From assembly GCF_000758525.1 (NCBI RefSeq), contig NZ_CP009241.1, positions 7,628,749 through 7,692,748 on the forward strand: 64,000 bases of DNA. Direction: 5' to 3'. The translations under genes were made by a program, and so were the position numbers. Numbering within the stretch: the first letter of the stretch is position 1; each line of letters begins with the position of its first letter. Shown here in pieces: positions 37,021 to 46,888 of the stretch. Source of the DNA: Paenibacillus sp. FSL H7-0357. GTDB taxonomy: Bacteria; Bacillota; Bacilli; Paenibacillales; Paenibacillaceae. The notes under the pieces were generated by a model. That model had not been told where the DNA came from. It was given only the letters and a program-made list of their open reading frames with translations, and did no database searches.

Positions 37021-39023
37021 TCGAATAGCCCCTCTTTCGCTTCAATTTCAGCCAGAACTTCCATTAGTCTGGCTTCTGCTTGCTTGCATGTTCCCTCGAG
37101 CTGCACCGCTGCGTTGGACAAATGCCCTCCGCCGCCGAGCTTCTCCATGACCACCTGCACATTCATTCGTCCGAGTGACCGGGCACTGATGCCGATGAGG
37201 CCGTCAGGCCGCTCACTGATCACGAATGAAGCCACCACATTCGTCATTCCAAGCAGCGTATCCGCTGTCTGGGCAATTAAGAGCTGTGGAATTTTCATTC
37301 CCGGTGAGGTTACAACGAGTGCAATATGATCATACACCATCCGGGCATGTTTGATAATTTCCGCTTTGGAAATGTACTCCTGCAAATCCTCTTTCAGCAT
37401 ACGCTGGATAAGGATCGTGTCCGCGCCGATCCGCCGCAGAAACCCTGCCGCTTCAAAGGTTCGCGAGCCGGTATGCAACGCGAAATGCTTCGTGTCGACC
37501 GTAATTCCCGCGAGCAGCATGGTAGCCTCCAGCGGACTGAGCTTAATCTTGTCATGAATGTACTGCAGCAGCTCTGTTACCAGCTCGCAGGTGGAGGAGG
37601 CATAGGGCTCCAGATAGACCAGCACCGCATCATTAATGAACTCCTCACCCCGGCGATGATGGTCAACAACAACAATGCGGCTGGCGTACTGCACGAGACG
37701 CGGCTCCATCGTCATGGAGGCCTTGTGCGTATCCACGACAATCAGCAGCGTATGTTCAGTCATCATCTGGAGTGCCTGCTCTGTAGTAACAAAGGTTTTG
37801 TACAGCTCATCATCGCGGCGGATCTGCTCCATCATTCTAGTGATGGACGGATTAGGCGTCTCCATCACGATGTTAGCTTCCACATTGTACATCTGTGCCG
37901 CCTTAAGCAGCCCAATAGCGGCCCCTACGGCATCAATATCGGGGACCCGGTGACCCATAATCAGCACTCTGTCGCTCTCCTGCATCAGGTCACGCAGCGC
38001 ATGCGCAATGACCCGCGCCCGGACTCTCGTGCGCTTCTCCGCCGCGTTGCTCTTGCCTCCATAGAAGGAGAGCCTCTGGCCCGCCTTAACAGCTGCCTGA
38101 TCCCCGCCGCGGCCCAGCGCCATGTCCAGACTGGATTGCGCCAGCGCTCCGAGCTCACTGGCGGACTCTGAACCATAGGCAAGGCCTATGCTCAGCGTCA
38201 TCGGCACCTTGAGGTCGGCCGTCATTTCGCGCACTTCGTCGAGTACAACGAACCGGCTCTCTTCCAGCGCCTGCAGGCTGCGGTGATTCAGCAGCATCAG
38301 GTAGCGCTCTGAGGACAACCGCCGCAAGTATACTTCAAACTGCTTGCTCCACTCCGTAATCTCACTGGCTACCTTGGCGATCAGCGAAGTGCGCTGCTGA
38401 TCATCCATGCCTTGGGCTGCTTCATCGAGATTGTCCATCATCACAATACCGATGGCCAGCTTCTCTTCTTCATACCTTTCCCGCAGAACCACAAGCTCGG
38501 TAATGTCATACAAATAGAGCAGACGCTCGCTGGGTATGGCCACAACCTGATAATACCGGTCATCCACTGAAATTTCCTGTCTGATGTCCTTGAGCACGCC
38601 CTCTTTGGCCGGGTCCCGCTTGACCGGCACATTTCCCGTCAGAGAGGACATCATCTCAGGCAGCAGCTCCTGCAGCGCTTCGCCTACCAGGGACTTCCGG
38701 GAAAAGATATCCCCGGCATTGCGGTTGTTCCACTCCACCGTGCGGTCTTCGCTATACAGGATAATGCCGAGCGGAAGCATGCTGACCGCCTCACCTTCCA
38801 CCCGCTTGATGCGGAAAGAAAGCCCGTTGATATATTCCACCAGGTTGCGCCGGAATGAGATCTCCGCTTGCAGCATGGAGAAACATAAAGTGCCGGCCAG
38901 AAACAGGCTGGCAATCCCCAGAGCCCAGTTATAGATACTGACGACTATAATAAGGACCAGCAGCAGCAGGAACGCCCATACGGTATGATAGCCGTGCCAG
39001 CGTCTTTGCAGAAATTTAGGCAT
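37017..39023 (-). CDS. gdpP: Cyclic-di-AMP phosphodiesterase GdpP
   Basis: A 668-residue enzyme that hydrolyses c-di-AMP to pApA. Two membrane helices at the N-terminus (about 12-50) are followed by a PAS-like heme/NO domain, a degenerate GGDEF domain (about 180-310), then DHH ([31 protein letters not shown]) and DHHA1 ([16 protein letters not shown]). Metal ligands are visible in [11 protein letters not shown] and DHH. It is coupled to rplI and dnaB. A CBS-domain gene of the CbpB type, a likely c-di-AMP receptor, lies 1.5 kb upstream on the same strand. Confidence 0.96.
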   Translation of the reverse strand: MPKFLQRRWHGYHTVWAFLLLLVLIIVVSIYNWALGIASLFLAGTLCFSMLQAEISFRRNLVEYINGLSFRIKRVEGEAVSMLPLGIILYSEDRTVEWNNRNAGDIFSRKSLVGEALQELLPEMMSSLTGNVPVKRDPAKEGVLKDIRQEISVDDRYYQVVAIPSERLLYLYDITELVVLRERYEEEKLAIGIVMMDNLDEAAQGMDDQQRTSLIAKVASEITEWSKQFEVYLRRLSSERYLMLLNHRSLQALEESRFVVLDEVREMTADLKVPMTLSIGLAYGSESASELGALAQSSLDMALGRGGDQAAVKAGQRLSFYGGKSNAAEKRTRVRARVIAHALRDLMQESDRVLIMGHRVPDIDAVGAAIGLLKAAQMYNVEANIVMETPNPSITRMMEQIRRDDELYKTFVTTEQALQMMTEHTLLIVVDTHKASMTMEPRLVQYASRIVVVDHHRRGEEFINDAVLVYLEPYASSTCELVTELLQYIHDKIKLSPLEATMLLAGITVDTKHFALHTGSRTFEAAGFLRRIGADTILIQRMLKEDLQEYISKAEIIKHARMVYDHIALVVTSPGMKIPQLLIAQTADTLLGMTNVVASFVISERPDGLIGISARSLGRMNVQVVMEKLGGGGHLSNAAVQLEGTCKQAEARLMEVLAEIEAKEGLFE

Positions 39024-39034
39024 GAGCTCTCACC

Positions 39035-39952
39035 CTATCGTTTCGATTTCTTCACTAGCTCTCGCAGTGGGAACGCCATATCGATAATACCGATAATCCA
39101 TAATCCCGGCAGCCAAATAACCGGCAGTGCCAGCAGTATCGCCACAATCTTGCTCCATTTACGCTCGTAGACCACGAAGAACAGGAATCCGATAGTCTGG
39201 ATTTTAAATACAATTTGCAGCAATGGCAGCAGATTGGCCGAGATCATCAGCATAAAGCTGTTGTCTGAATTGCCAAACAGCAGGTTAATTACGACTCCCA
39301 ACAGATAGTACCAGATAAATGATCTTGAAAGTCTCCATTCACGCGCAGGCTTCAGCTTGGGAACCGCATATTCCATGCTGTTAAGGATGGGGCGGACAAT
39401 GGAGTGGGTGATTACAGCCATCATAAATGAGCTCAGAATCAGCGTCATAGGAATAACCTGTATGGTCATATGACTGATTGTATTTACATCCTCAGATGTA
39501 AGATTGAACTCGGTCATCAGCGGATTGCCCGTGCCCAGATCAGAGAGCGGGGACGTAACCATCTGCATCATATCATTGACATAACTGGAGAGATCAAAAT
39601 TGAACAGCGCCGTACCGATGACCAGCAGCAGCAGAAACTCACCTAAAATCGTAACGGTTCCCGCAAGGATGGTGGACAGCGCCGAAGCGCGTTTCTTGTA
39701 CCATCGTCCCATAACTATTGCCGGGATTAAGAAATAGAGCGCTAACACTACGTAAACAGGCGTAATCAGGCCTACAATCAGCAGTACTGGCAGTAGATGT
39801 ACAATAAACTGTTTAGTACTCAGAGTAGTGAATAGCACTACAGCCGGAATAATCAAGAAAAGGGTAGTGATAATGAGCAGCGGGGTTGATAAGGATAGCA
39901 GCAGCAGCAAGTAGACGATGCTCCATGCCACAGATGTCCAGCGAAATTTCAA
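39035..39952 (-). CDS. yybS: YybS family (DUF2232) membrane protein
   Basis: A 305-residue membrane protein with about eight helices and little soluble mass, the DUF2232 pattern. It is found directly upstream of gdpP-rplI-dnaB in many Firmicutes. The start is a TTG with AGAGGTGA upstream. Its function is unknown; ECF-transporter S-component-like topology has been suggested for the family, but nothing here proves it. Confidence 0.88.
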   Translation of the reverse strand: MKFRWTSVAWSIVYLLLLLSLSTPLLIITTLFLIIPAVVLFTTLSTKQFIVHLLPVLLIVGLITPVYVVLALYFLIPAIVMGRWYKKRASALSTILAGTVTILGEFLLLLVIGTALFNFDLSSYVNDMMQMVTSPLSDLGTGNPLMTEFNLTSEDVNTISHMTIQVIPMTLILSSFMMAVITHSIVRPILNSMEYAVPKLKPAREWRLSRSFIWYYLLGVVINLLFGNSDNSFMLMISANLLPLLQIVFKIQTIGFLFFVVYERKWSKIVAILLALPVIWLPGLWIIGIIDMAFPLRELVKKSKR

Positions 39953-39958
39953 CAGTAT

Positions 39959-40270
39959 TCACCTCTTACGCATATGTTCTTCTAACGCAGATATATCCTG
40001 GTACCATTCTTCAAGCTGATGCCCTTCCTGCCTGTGCTTTCTAAGCTTTTCGATTAATAAATCATCCAGCTCTCGATAGGGAATACCCAGTCTGCGCCCC
40101 AGAATATATGAGCTCATAATCAGGCTGGCCAGACTGTCGCCCACACGGGCGGTGCTGCCTTCCCACAATGCCTTGAACAGCCTTGAGACTTGATCAATTA
40201 CTTCGGTTTTTAACCACTCAATTACCTTGGCGCGTTTGGCCACATCCAAATCCTTCGGCACATTGGGCAT
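39959..40270 (-). CDS. MazG-like family protein
   Basis: A 103-residue helical protein: RAKVIEWLKTEVIDQVSRLFKALW, STARVGDSLASLIMSSYILGRRLGI and YRELDDLLIEKLRKHR. This matches the small all-alpha MazG-like proteins that neighbour yybS in Paenibacillus. Typical MazG nucleotide pyrophosphohydrolases have ExxE and ExxD metal motifs; only a weak equivalent (ELDDLLIEK) is visible, so catalysis is doubtful. The start at 40270 has GGAGG 9 bases upstream. Confidence 0.75.
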   Translation of the reverse strand: MPNVPKDLDVAKRAKVIEWLKTEVIDQVSRLFKALWEGSTARVGDSLASLIMSSYILGRRLGIPYRELDDLLIEKLRKHRQEGHQLEEWYQDISALEEHMRKR

Positions 40271-40488
40271 GTCTCTTAACCTCCGGCAAAAAGCATTATT
40301 CTCCATTATAGCATAAATATTTCCCAGCCACACGGGACGTCAGCCCCCCGGAAAGAGCCCTGCTTGTCTCCAGACAATAGGCCCGTTAACACCGCTTCTA
40401 CGGGCCATCCCTCTTCAAAAAAGGCCCGCATTCCGTTTGTTGCCGGAAATACAGGCCTTGCTGCATTTGCATCTGATGCATCAATAAA

Positions 40489-40914
40489 TTATAACGATTC
40501 CTGCGATTGCCGCGAAACAACCTTCTCACAATATTCAATAATTTGACTCCGGCGGACAATACCGATAAATCGGTTCATATCGTCGACCACCGGCACAAAG
40601 TTCTGCACCTTGGCCAGATTAATCAAATCCTCCATATCGGCGTCGATCGATACCGGCAGATTGTTCATCCGCAGCGGCACATCTTTAAGCAAATATTTTG
40701 AAGCATTTTCAAACGTAACCGCCCCGCCCGAGTCCTTCATGTACCAGAGCAAATCGCCTTCTGTTACGGTTCCGGCATATTCCCCGTTCCGGTTCAGGAT
40801 CGGTACAGCAGTATAGCGGTGAAATTCCATCCGTTCCAGAGTCTGCCGCAGCGTTGAATCCAGTGTCACGCACGCGACCTCCTGCTTCGGAAGTAAAAAA
40901 AACGCAATATTCAT
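40489..40914 (-). CDS. cbpB: CBS-domain protein, CbpB/DarB-like (candidate c-di-AMP receptor)
   Basis: The 141-residue product is almost entirely two CBS motifs: LRQTLERMEFHRYTAVPILNRNGEYAGTV and DLINLAKVQNFVPVVDDMNRFIGIV, with RRSQIIEYC at the end. Stand-alone double-CBS proteins of this size in Firmicutes (YkuL/DarB, CbpB) bind c-di-AMP and control the (p)ppGpp synthetase Rel. The start at 40914 has GAGGAGG 8-9 bases upstream. It lies on the same strand as the c-di-AMP hydrolase gdpP. The ligand is inferred from family and context only. Confidence 0.75.
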   Translation of the reverse strand: MNIAFFLLPKQEVACVTLDSTLRQTLERMEFHRYTAVPILNRNGEYAGTVTEGDLLWYMKDSGGAVTFENASKYLLKDVPLRMNNLPVSIDADMEDLINLAKVQNFVPVVDDMNRFIGIVRRSQIIEYCEKVVSRQSQESL

Positions 40915-41036
40915 CTCTTGATCCTCCTCAAAGAGTTCCGAAGGAATTAACACTTACCTTCCCCTTGTTACAGGGCCATTGTAGTTATACGCCTACGCGA
41001 GCAATAAGTTCCATCTCATTATACCATGAAGACAGT

Positions 41037-41077
41037 AAGCAGCAGCCACTAACCTTGCACATGGCTGCTGCTTTTTT
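41037..41077. terminator. Strong hairpin between the LCP and cbpB genes
   Basis: AAGCAGCAGCCA and TGGCTGCTGCTT form a perfect 12-bp stem around 13 bases. The run of six T is on the plus-strand side; the minus-strand tail is TTACTGTCTTC. Genes on both sides read minus, so it probably ends the LCP transcript despite the weaker tail. Confidence 0.6.
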
Positions 41078-41104
41078 AAGGATATTATATTGGTCCTGAC
41101 CGTT

Positions 41105-42136
41105 CTATTGTGCTTGAGCTGTAGCCTTAGGCTCCAGCGCGTTCTCCGCTTTGCCCGGCTCAATCAGCTGATCAACCGGTGTGCTGGCACTCATCCAATT
41201 GTCGATCAAGGCCTTCGCTTCCTTCAAGTCTTCTTCATCAATGATATCGTAATACAATCCGTTGATACGCTCCCCTTCACCCATCACGGTAAAGCTGGAA
41301 ATATCCATGTCTTTGCCGCTCATGAATTTCTTGGCCAGGCTAATAATGGTGGACGGCTCGATATCGGTCTTGAAATTTTCACCCATAATGTCCAGCAGCT
41401 CAGGGATCTTGCCGATTTGACTGATTGATAACATTTTATTCGCAACCACATCAATAAAGACCTGTTGCCGCTTGGTCCGGTTAAAATCACTGTCCTCCCG
41501 GTAACGGGTATAATTGAGTGCTTCTTCCCCATCGTAGTTCGGTTTGCCGCCCTCAATCGTAAATTTCTCATGATCCTTGCCTTTGTTTACGATATCCTTC
41601 TTAATCGGCAGCGGTACGCCTCCAATGGCATTCACCGCATCCTTGAGGCCTTGGAAATTAATTGTGGCATAATATTGAATATCGTGCCCCAGCAGCGCCT
41701 CCAGCGTATCCTTAGCCATTTGCTGGCCGCCAAATGCGTAAGCATGTGTGATTTTGTCTTTCTTGTTGTCATTATGCCCGATGATTTCGGTGTACGTATC
41801 ACGCGGTATGGAAATGAGCAGCATCTTGTAATCCTCTGGACGAATGACCGCATAGATCATCGTATCGGATCGCGCCGTTTCATTTTCACGCTGGTCCGTA
41901 CCCAGAAGCATGAGAGAGAACGGGTCGCTTTTATAAACAACCGGCTCCGGTTTGACTTTGTTGTCGTTCAGCGGCTGATAAGATTCTTCCGCCAATGTTT
42001 TTTCGACCCGGTCTGACAGGAAAAGATCAAAAGCCACGACGGCCAGCTGTTTTTGAAACAGAAAACCCCCGGCGAGGATGACTACAAGTGCTATAAGGGC
42101 AATATACCTTTTTTTCATTTTTTTCTTTTTCATCAT
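41105..42136 (-). CDS. LytR-CpsA-Psr (LCP) family glycopolymer ligase
   Basis: A 343-residue bitopic protein: basic N-terminus, one helix (IALIALVVILAGGFLF), then an outer LCP domain. Family residues are visible in LLGTDQRENETARSDTMI, LLISIPRDTYTEI, KITHAYAFGG and GGKPNYDGEEALNYTRYREDSDFNRTKRQQ (the conserved Arg/Asp active site). LCP enzymes move teichoic acids or other polymers from a lipid carrier to peptidoglycan. It is monocistronic. Confidence 0.95.
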   Translation of the reverse strand: MMKKKKMKKRYIALIALVVILAGGFLFQKQLAVVAFDLFLSDRVEKTLAEESYQPLNDNKVKPEPVVYKSDPFSLMLLGTDQRENETARSDTMIYAVIRPEDYKMLLISIPRDTYTEIIGHNDNKKDKITHAYAFGGQQMAKDTLEALLGHDIQYYATINFQGLKDAVNAIGGVPLPIKKDIVNKGKDHEKFTIEGGKPNYDGEEALNYTRYREDSDFNRTKRQQVFIDVVANKMLSISQIGKIPELLDIMGENFKTDIEPSTIISLAKKFMSGKDMDISSFTVMGEGERINGLYYDIIDEEDLKEAKALIDNWMSASTPVDQLIEPGKAENALEPKATAQAQ

Positions 42137-42516
42137 TGGATTCCTTCTTTATGGTGGAATATACACAGGATTGCTTGAAGATCTATTTACAATGCTTGCC
42201 TGCTGCTTACCAGACAGTCATGACTGGGTGTCTTTTGTTGAACATGCTCTCTGCCCCTATTCAGTCTTAGTGTTCCCCCTTTCAGGAATTAGGGTCAATC
42301 TAATTGTTGAATAAACCTGGAAAACAACTTTGACACAGAAACAATATTTCTATTGTAATCACTTGACGCATAAAAAGAAACAACAAATACCGACATCATT
42401 TGTGCTGCAGCAACTTGTAATCCATAAAGTATATGACGAGCAAAACTCTATTTTGTTATGCAGCTTGACAAATAAATATTTAAAAACCTGCTGACAGCTT
42501 AGGCTTTAACACCAAA
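42137..42516. other. Gene-free stretch, 380 bases
   Basis: No frame with a credible start is present. It should hold the LCP gene promoter. Several AT-rich TTGACA-like matches are visible (for example near 42363 and 42466 on the plus strand), but none has a clear partner and gene, so I do not call one. Confidence 0.5.
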
Positions 42517-42561
42517 AGACCGCAACCTCCGCGATCTCTTGGGATGCGGTTTTTGCGGTCT
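42513..42561 (-). terminator. Terminator of the peptide-binding protein gene
   Basis: AGACCGCAA (42517-42525) and TTGCGGTCT (42553-42561) pair around a 27-base loop that itself contains a CCGC/GCGG pair. TTTTGG follows on the minus strand. Confidence 0.65.
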
Positions 42562-42568
42562 CAAATGT

Positions 42569-44284
42569 CTAATCGATATCCTTAATCCACCACTTCTGCG
42601 GCTCCACAATATTGCTTATAGCATTCACTCTTACGCCCTGAAGTCGATGATTAACAGCAGTAATATTGGCCCGTTCGGCAAAAAAGATCATCGGAACCTC
42701 TTCGTTAATCAGCTTCTGCCACTCATAATACACCTGCTTGCGATGCTCCTTGTCATACGATTTGGTGCCCACACCCTCACGGATCAGTTCTTCGCTGCGT
42801 GTTGAATACCAGCGCGAATAATTCCACAGATCCGATGAGCGCCACAAGCCTGACGGATCCGGGTCACTGGCTAGTCCCCATACCCCGTTAAACAGCTCGA
42901 CCGAAGGATCATCGTTCTCTACCGCTTCGTAGAACGTATTCAGCTCTTTCAGACTTCCGCCGTTTAGCTGTACATCTAGGCCGACCTTCCGCCAATTCTG
43001 CAGAATCGCCTGCGTGCGCGGCGCTGAGGTCTTGCTGCCGTTCATGGCATCATAGTGAATGATGAATTTAGCTCCCTTGGGGTCCTCGCGCAAGCCGTCG
43101 CCATCCACATCCACATATCCCGCTTCATCAAGCAATGACCTGGCAAGTTCAGGGTTATAGGGATAGGTAATAATTTCTGAATCGGCAATTTTGGCCCAGC
43201 TTGTACTGGGGACCGGAGTTTCAATCAGCGTTCCCAGCCCATTGGAGAATTTATTGATAATACCTTGACGGTCCAGTGCGTAATACATAGCTTTGCGCAA
43301 GCGCTTGTCTGCAAACTTGGGGTTATCCATGACATTTTGTTGTGTTACATCATCCCAATGTCCAAATTTGAAGCCTATGTATTCGTAGGAGAGCTCCGGT
43401 GACTGCAGAACCTCAATATTATCCAAGTCCTTTATGGCTGCAAAGTTATCCCGCGGAACCGTTCCAATATCGATCATGCCTTCCTCGAACTGGGGAGAAA
43501 GGCTCTCAGGATCCACTACCTTATATACAACAGCGTCAAGCAACGCCTTTCCCCGGTGATAATGGTCAAATCGCTTCATTTCCACAAGCTGCCCCGGCTG
43601 AATTTGCGTTACCTCGAAGGGGCCAATGCCAATTGGGTTTTTCCGCACCTGATCACTTTCCGGCATATCTTTAACAGCCACTCCGCTATAATATTTCTTG
43701 TTCATCGGATAAGGCCACAAATTGTCAATTGTATTCACGCGTGCGGCATTTACCGTAATTCTCAGCCGATATGGATCAATGACTTTGATTCCGGAGATTT
43801 CCTTCGCTTTTCCGCTATGATAATCTTCTACTCCCTTAATCATTTCCACGCTGTAATACCTTGAACCTGTGTAGTCAGGGCTGGCAATTGTCTCAAGTGC
43901 AAATTTCCAGTCTTCCACCGTCAGCTCATCGCCGTTATGCCAGCGGACACCGGGTTTAATGCTGAATGTGAACACGGTATGATCTTCGGATTCCTGCCAG
44001 GAAGCAATATTCGGTACGGTTGTCAGGTCATCCTCGACGGTAAACATAGCCTCCGTAATGAAATCAAGAACATTGGAATCATCATCTCCTTCAAAAAAAG
44101 CGGGTTCAAACAATCCCTGGAACGGAGAGGTGTAGCCATAGGTAACGGTACCCCCTGCCTTTGCTTCATCAGCCGTTTTGCTGAAGGATATTGTATTTGA
44201 ATTATTGCTTAAGCCTAAACCGCTGCATGCTGAAAGTAGAAAAGCCATGAGCATCAGCATTCCGCCAAGTTTACGTTTATGCAT
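42569..44284 (-). CDS. ABC transporter peptide-binding lipoprotein (SBP family 5)
   Basis: The 571-residue lipoprotein has a signal ending in AFLLSAC with the lipidated Cys near residue 20. An SBP_bac_5 body follows: GGTVTYGYTSPFQGLFEP, SIKPGVRWHNGDELTVEDWKFALE, VRKNPIGIGPFEV, LRKAMYYALDRQGI, and a C-terminal YYEWQKLINEEVPMIFFAERANITAVNHRLQGV. It binds oligopeptides or nickel-type ligands for an Opp/App/Dpp importer. No permease or ATPase genes are beside it, so it is an orphan receptor or feeds a transporter elsewhere. Confidence 0.93.
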   Translation of the reverse strand: MHKRKLGGMLMLMAFLLSACSGLGLSNNSNTISFSKTADEAKAGGTVTYGYTSPFQGLFEPAFFEGDDDSNVLDFITEAMFTVEDDLTTVPNIASWQESEDHTVFTFSIKPGVRWHNGDELTVEDWKFALETIASPDYTGSRYYSVEMIKGVEDYHSGKAKEISGIKVIDPYRLRITVNAARVNTIDNLWPYPMNKKYYSGVAVKDMPESDQVRKNPIGIGPFEVTQIQPGQLVEMKRFDHYHRGKALLDAVVYKVVDPESLSPQFEEGMIDIGTVPRDNFAAIKDLDNIEVLQSPELSYEYIGFKFGHWDDVTQQNVMDNPKFADKRLRKAMYYALDRQGIINKFSNGLGTLIETPVPSTSWAKIADSEIITYPYNPELARSLLDEAGYVDVDGDGLREDPKGAKFIIHYDAMNGSKTSAPRTQAILQNWRKVGLDVQLNGGSLKELNTFYEAVENDDPSVELFNGVWGLASDPDPSGLWRSSDLWNYSRWYSTRSEELIREGVGTKSYDKEHRKQVYYEWQKLINEEVPMIFFAERANITAVNHRLQGVRVNAISNIVEPQKWWIKDID

Positions 44285-44510
44285 GTATTCCTTCCTTTCT
44301 TCTGTTCCTCTAATCCTATATGGAAGCGTTTTCTAATGTTTATTTTACTGAATTTATTATTAAAATTTAGATGTCATTCCAATTTAAGCTATATATATCA
44401 TATAATGCGTAAAATTTTTAAAACACGGTTTTGATAAACCACATTATAGAGGATATACAATATTCTCCGTAAAGAAAAGACCATATTTGTAACCTTTGTG
44501 CGGCGGACAC

Positions 44511-44538
44511 AAAAAGGCCTGCCTTTTCGGGGCAGACC
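44511..44538 (-). terminator. Terminator of the mutS2-like gene
   Basis: On the minus strand AGGTCTGCC and GGCAGGCCT pair with one mismatch, followed by TTTTTGTG. Confidence 0.75.
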
Positions 44539-44556
44539 TCCGTTCAGAATTTATGC

Positions 44557-46539
44557 CTATTGTTCCTCATCCGTATGGATGATCGTCACGCCTTCAACAT
44601 GTCTTTTTCGCATCAGCTTGCGCTTTTTACGGGTATCCTTGCTCTCGAAAATAATATCAAAATCATAATCGTCAGGATACAGCTCCTCTTTGGAGAGGTA
44701 GGGTTTCAGGCGTTTATGATTTATTTGCATTTTTTGCTTTTGAATCATGATCCCAACCATTCCCAAGTCATTTCGCTTCTCATACACAATTCCCGTTCTT
44801 CCAAGGGAGCTGACATACACCGCATCCCCTACCTCAAAACTTACGGCCTGCTTCTTGCTGTTTGCTTCCTCCGCAGAGTCAATCTGTTCTCCGCCTTCTT
44901 GTGTCCGCTCTTTGTCCTCTTCATTCGATTCAACGGACACTCTCACTCCGTCAGTCTTGTGCCCTGTGTGCCCGGCATTAGGGCTGCTCCAGACCACTCT
45001 CCCGCCCTGTTGTTCCCGCTGCTGGGCTACAAGCTGCTGCGAGCGCTGAATGACATTGCCCGGGATACCCAGCTTCTCAGCGATTTGCAGCGCATAGCTT
45101 TCACCCGCTTCGCCAATGGTCAGCTTATAGAGCGGCCGGAGTGTCTCTTTATCGAACTCCATCCGCGCATTCTGGAATCCCCGGGTTGAAGCAGCAAACA
45201 CTTTTAGCTCATTAAAATGAGTAGTGACAATGATATTCGCCCCTTTGCGGTTCAGTTCCTCAAGAATAGCTATCGAGAGAGCAAAACCTTCACCGGGATC
45301 TGTCCCTGCCGCCAGCTCATCAATCAGCAGCAGTACCCCTTTGCCGGCATCCTGCAGCATTCCCTCAATGCTCTTCATCTGGGCAGAAAAAGTGCTCAGC
45401 GACTGCGTCAGGCTCTGTCCGTCTCCAATAACACTGATTACATCGCTGAACACAGTAAAGTCACAGCCCTCCTCTACAGGAACCAGCATTCCGGAATGCA
45501 CCATTAAGGTCAGTAGGCCCAGCGTTTTGAGCACAACTGTTTTCCCGCCAGTATTGGGGCCTGTTACAATCAAAGACTTATAGCCCTTGCCAAACTCCAG
45601 GCTGACCGGCACCATATTCCTTAGCTTCGGATGCCTGCCGCCGTTCATCCTCAAGTAACCACGATCATTCAAAGCCACTCTCCTCGCCCCAAGTGTGCGG
45701 GCGTACTTAGCTTTGGCAAAGATGAAATCATACGTGCCGGTCACATCGATATTGACCCGCAAGGCTTCCTGCTCCTGTTCCACCATGCCGCTGAGCATGC
45801 TTAGAATCATTCCCTCTTCCCGTGCCTCGTCAGCAGCCAGCAGCTCCAGCTCTCCCTGTAGGGCGGCTATATCATAAGGCTCGACGAAGACGGTCTGTCC
45901 GCTGGTGGATTGATCCAGCACTGAGCCTTTCACCTGCTTGTGATATTCGCGTTTTACAGGAATAACATAACGCCCGCCGCGCATGCTGACCAGATTCTCC
46001 TGGAGGATAGACTGGTGCTTGGACATAATGCTCTCCAGCTTCCTGTTCAGCCGCTCTTTAGCCACTGCCAAACGCTTGCGCACTCTCTCCAGCCCTTTAC
46101 TCGCCTGGTCTTCTATGACCCCAAACCGGATACAGCGTTCAATTTCCTCTCTGACATGCCTCAATTCCTGCAGAGAAGCTCCGTAGGCGGCGATCCGCGG
46201 CGCACTTTGCTCCTTAGAGGCCATATACTTGCGCAGCTGACTGCAGCTGTTCAGAAAGGTGCATACCGACATAAGATCCTGCTCGTTATACATATATCCG
46301 GTACCCAGCAGTGACATGATCGACTCGATTCCCTCCAGAGAAGGCAACGGAACACTTGCCCCTCTTCCCAGCAGCTCATAGGCTTCATCCGTTTCATCCA
46401 ATGCCCGGTGGATTGCCGGCAGGTAAGTCATCGGTGCCAGCTCATTTACATATCTTCTTCCTTCATAGGATACTGCATGCCGTGCCAAATCCTGTTTGAT
46501 CTCTTCGTATTCAAGGGTATTCAAACTTTGCAGATTCAA
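44557..46539 (-). CDS. MutS2-like ATPase lacking the Smr nuclease domain
   Basis: The 660-residue protein follows the MutS2 plan: an N-terminal opening (LNTLEYEEIKQDLARHA), lever and clamp helices, then the ATPase with Walker A (VTGPNTGGKTVVLKTLG), TFSAQMKSIEG, Walker B (VLLLIDELAAGTDPGEG) and TTHFNELK. After a coiled region a KOW-like segment appears (FEVGDAVYVSSLGRTGIVYE). MutS2 proteins run to about 780-790 residues and end in a Smr domain with LDLRG; here the chain stops after a basic KKRKLMRKRH stretch with no Smr. MutS2 in B. subtilis acts on collided ribosomes. The start is a TTG after GAGGAGGAG. A leader with a small ORF and two terminators precedes it, suggesting inducible expression. 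Confidence 0.88.
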   Translation of the reverse strand: MNLQSLNTLEYEEIKQDLARHAVSYEGRRYVNELAPMTYLPAIHRALDETDEAYELLGRGASVPLPSLEGIESIMSLLGTGYMYNEQDLMSVCTFLNSCSQLRKYMASKEQSAPRIAAYGASLQELRHVREEIERCIRFGVIEDQASKGLERVRKRLAVAKERLNRKLESIMSKHQSILQENLVSMRGGRYVIPVKREYHKQVKGSVLDQSTSGQTVFVEPYDIAALQGELELLAADEAREEGMILSMLSGMVEQEQEALRVNIDVTGTYDFIFAKAKYARTLGARRVALNDRGYLRMNGGRHPKLRNMVPVSLEFGKGYKSLIVTGPNTGGKTVVLKTLGLLTLMVHSGMLVPVEEGCDFTVFSDVISVIGDGQSLTQSLSTFSAQMKSIEGMLQDAGKGVLLLIDELAAGTDPGEGFALSIAILEELNRKGANIIVTTHFNELKVFAASTRGFQNARMEFDKETLRPLYKLTIGEAGESYALQIAEKLGIPGNVIQRSQQLVAQQREQQGGRVVWSSPNAGHTGHKTDGVRVSVESNEEDKERTQEGGEQIDSAEEANSKKQAVSFEVGDAVYVSSLGRTGIVYEKRNDLGMVGIMIQKQKMQINHKRLKPYLSKEELYPDDYDFDIIFESKDTRKKRKLMRKRHVEGVTIIHTDEEQ

Positions 46540-46594
46540 TGTTTCTCCTCCTCTATTGTCGACCTGAATGTATCAGGCGTGATTGTTCCTAACG

Positions 46595-46634
46595 CAAAAA
46601 AGGGCAAAGACTGCCACTACGGCAGTCCTTGCCC
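46595..46634 (-). terminator. Second intrinsic terminator ahead of the mutS2-like gene
   Basis: On the minus strand GGGCAAGGACTGCC and GGCAGTCTTTGCCC form a 14-bp stem (with G-U pairs) around GTAGT, then TTTTTT. It lies 63 bases before the TTG start, so it would stop all read-through unless bypassed. Confidence 0.88.
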
Positions 46635-46662
46635 TCATTTATATGGTGTTGTCTCTGAAAAC

Positions 46663-46691
46663 AGAAAAAACCGTGCTGCAAGAGCACGGTT
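46663..46691 (-). terminator. First intrinsic terminator of the leader RNA
   Basis: On the minus strand AACCGTGCT and AGCACGGTT pair around CTTGC, followed by TTTTTT. It ends the structured leader region. Confidence 0.88.
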
Positions 46692-46864
46692 AATTACAAA
46701 GAGAACAACAGCCGTAAAGAGGCCATCGTGACGCTTCGTGTGTTCTTAACTAAATCATTCACCTTCAACAACCAGAGCATGTCGCGGGACAGACTCAAAC
46801 AGAGCACACGTATCGCCTAATCCGATACCTGGCGCAGCTAATTGTTCAGGTAATATGAAATTGC

Positions 46865-46888
46865 TTAGTTAAGAACGCTCACCAACAT
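46865..46888 (-). CDS. Putative seven-codon leader peptide (MLVSVLN)
   Basis: ATG TTG GTG AGC GTT CTT AAC TAA, with AAGGGG 8 bases upstream. Its last four codons, stop included, are exactly the proximal arm of the 12-bp inverted repeat. A ribosome paused here would cover that arm. No homologue is known to me; the evidence is the binding site and the geometry. Confidence 0.5.
   Translation of the reverse strand: MLVSVLN

Noticed and set aside
40382..40416. Hairpin GGCCCGT...ACGGGCC taken as a cbpB terminator
   Set aside because: The stem is present, but no T-run follows on the minus strand, so termination is not supported.
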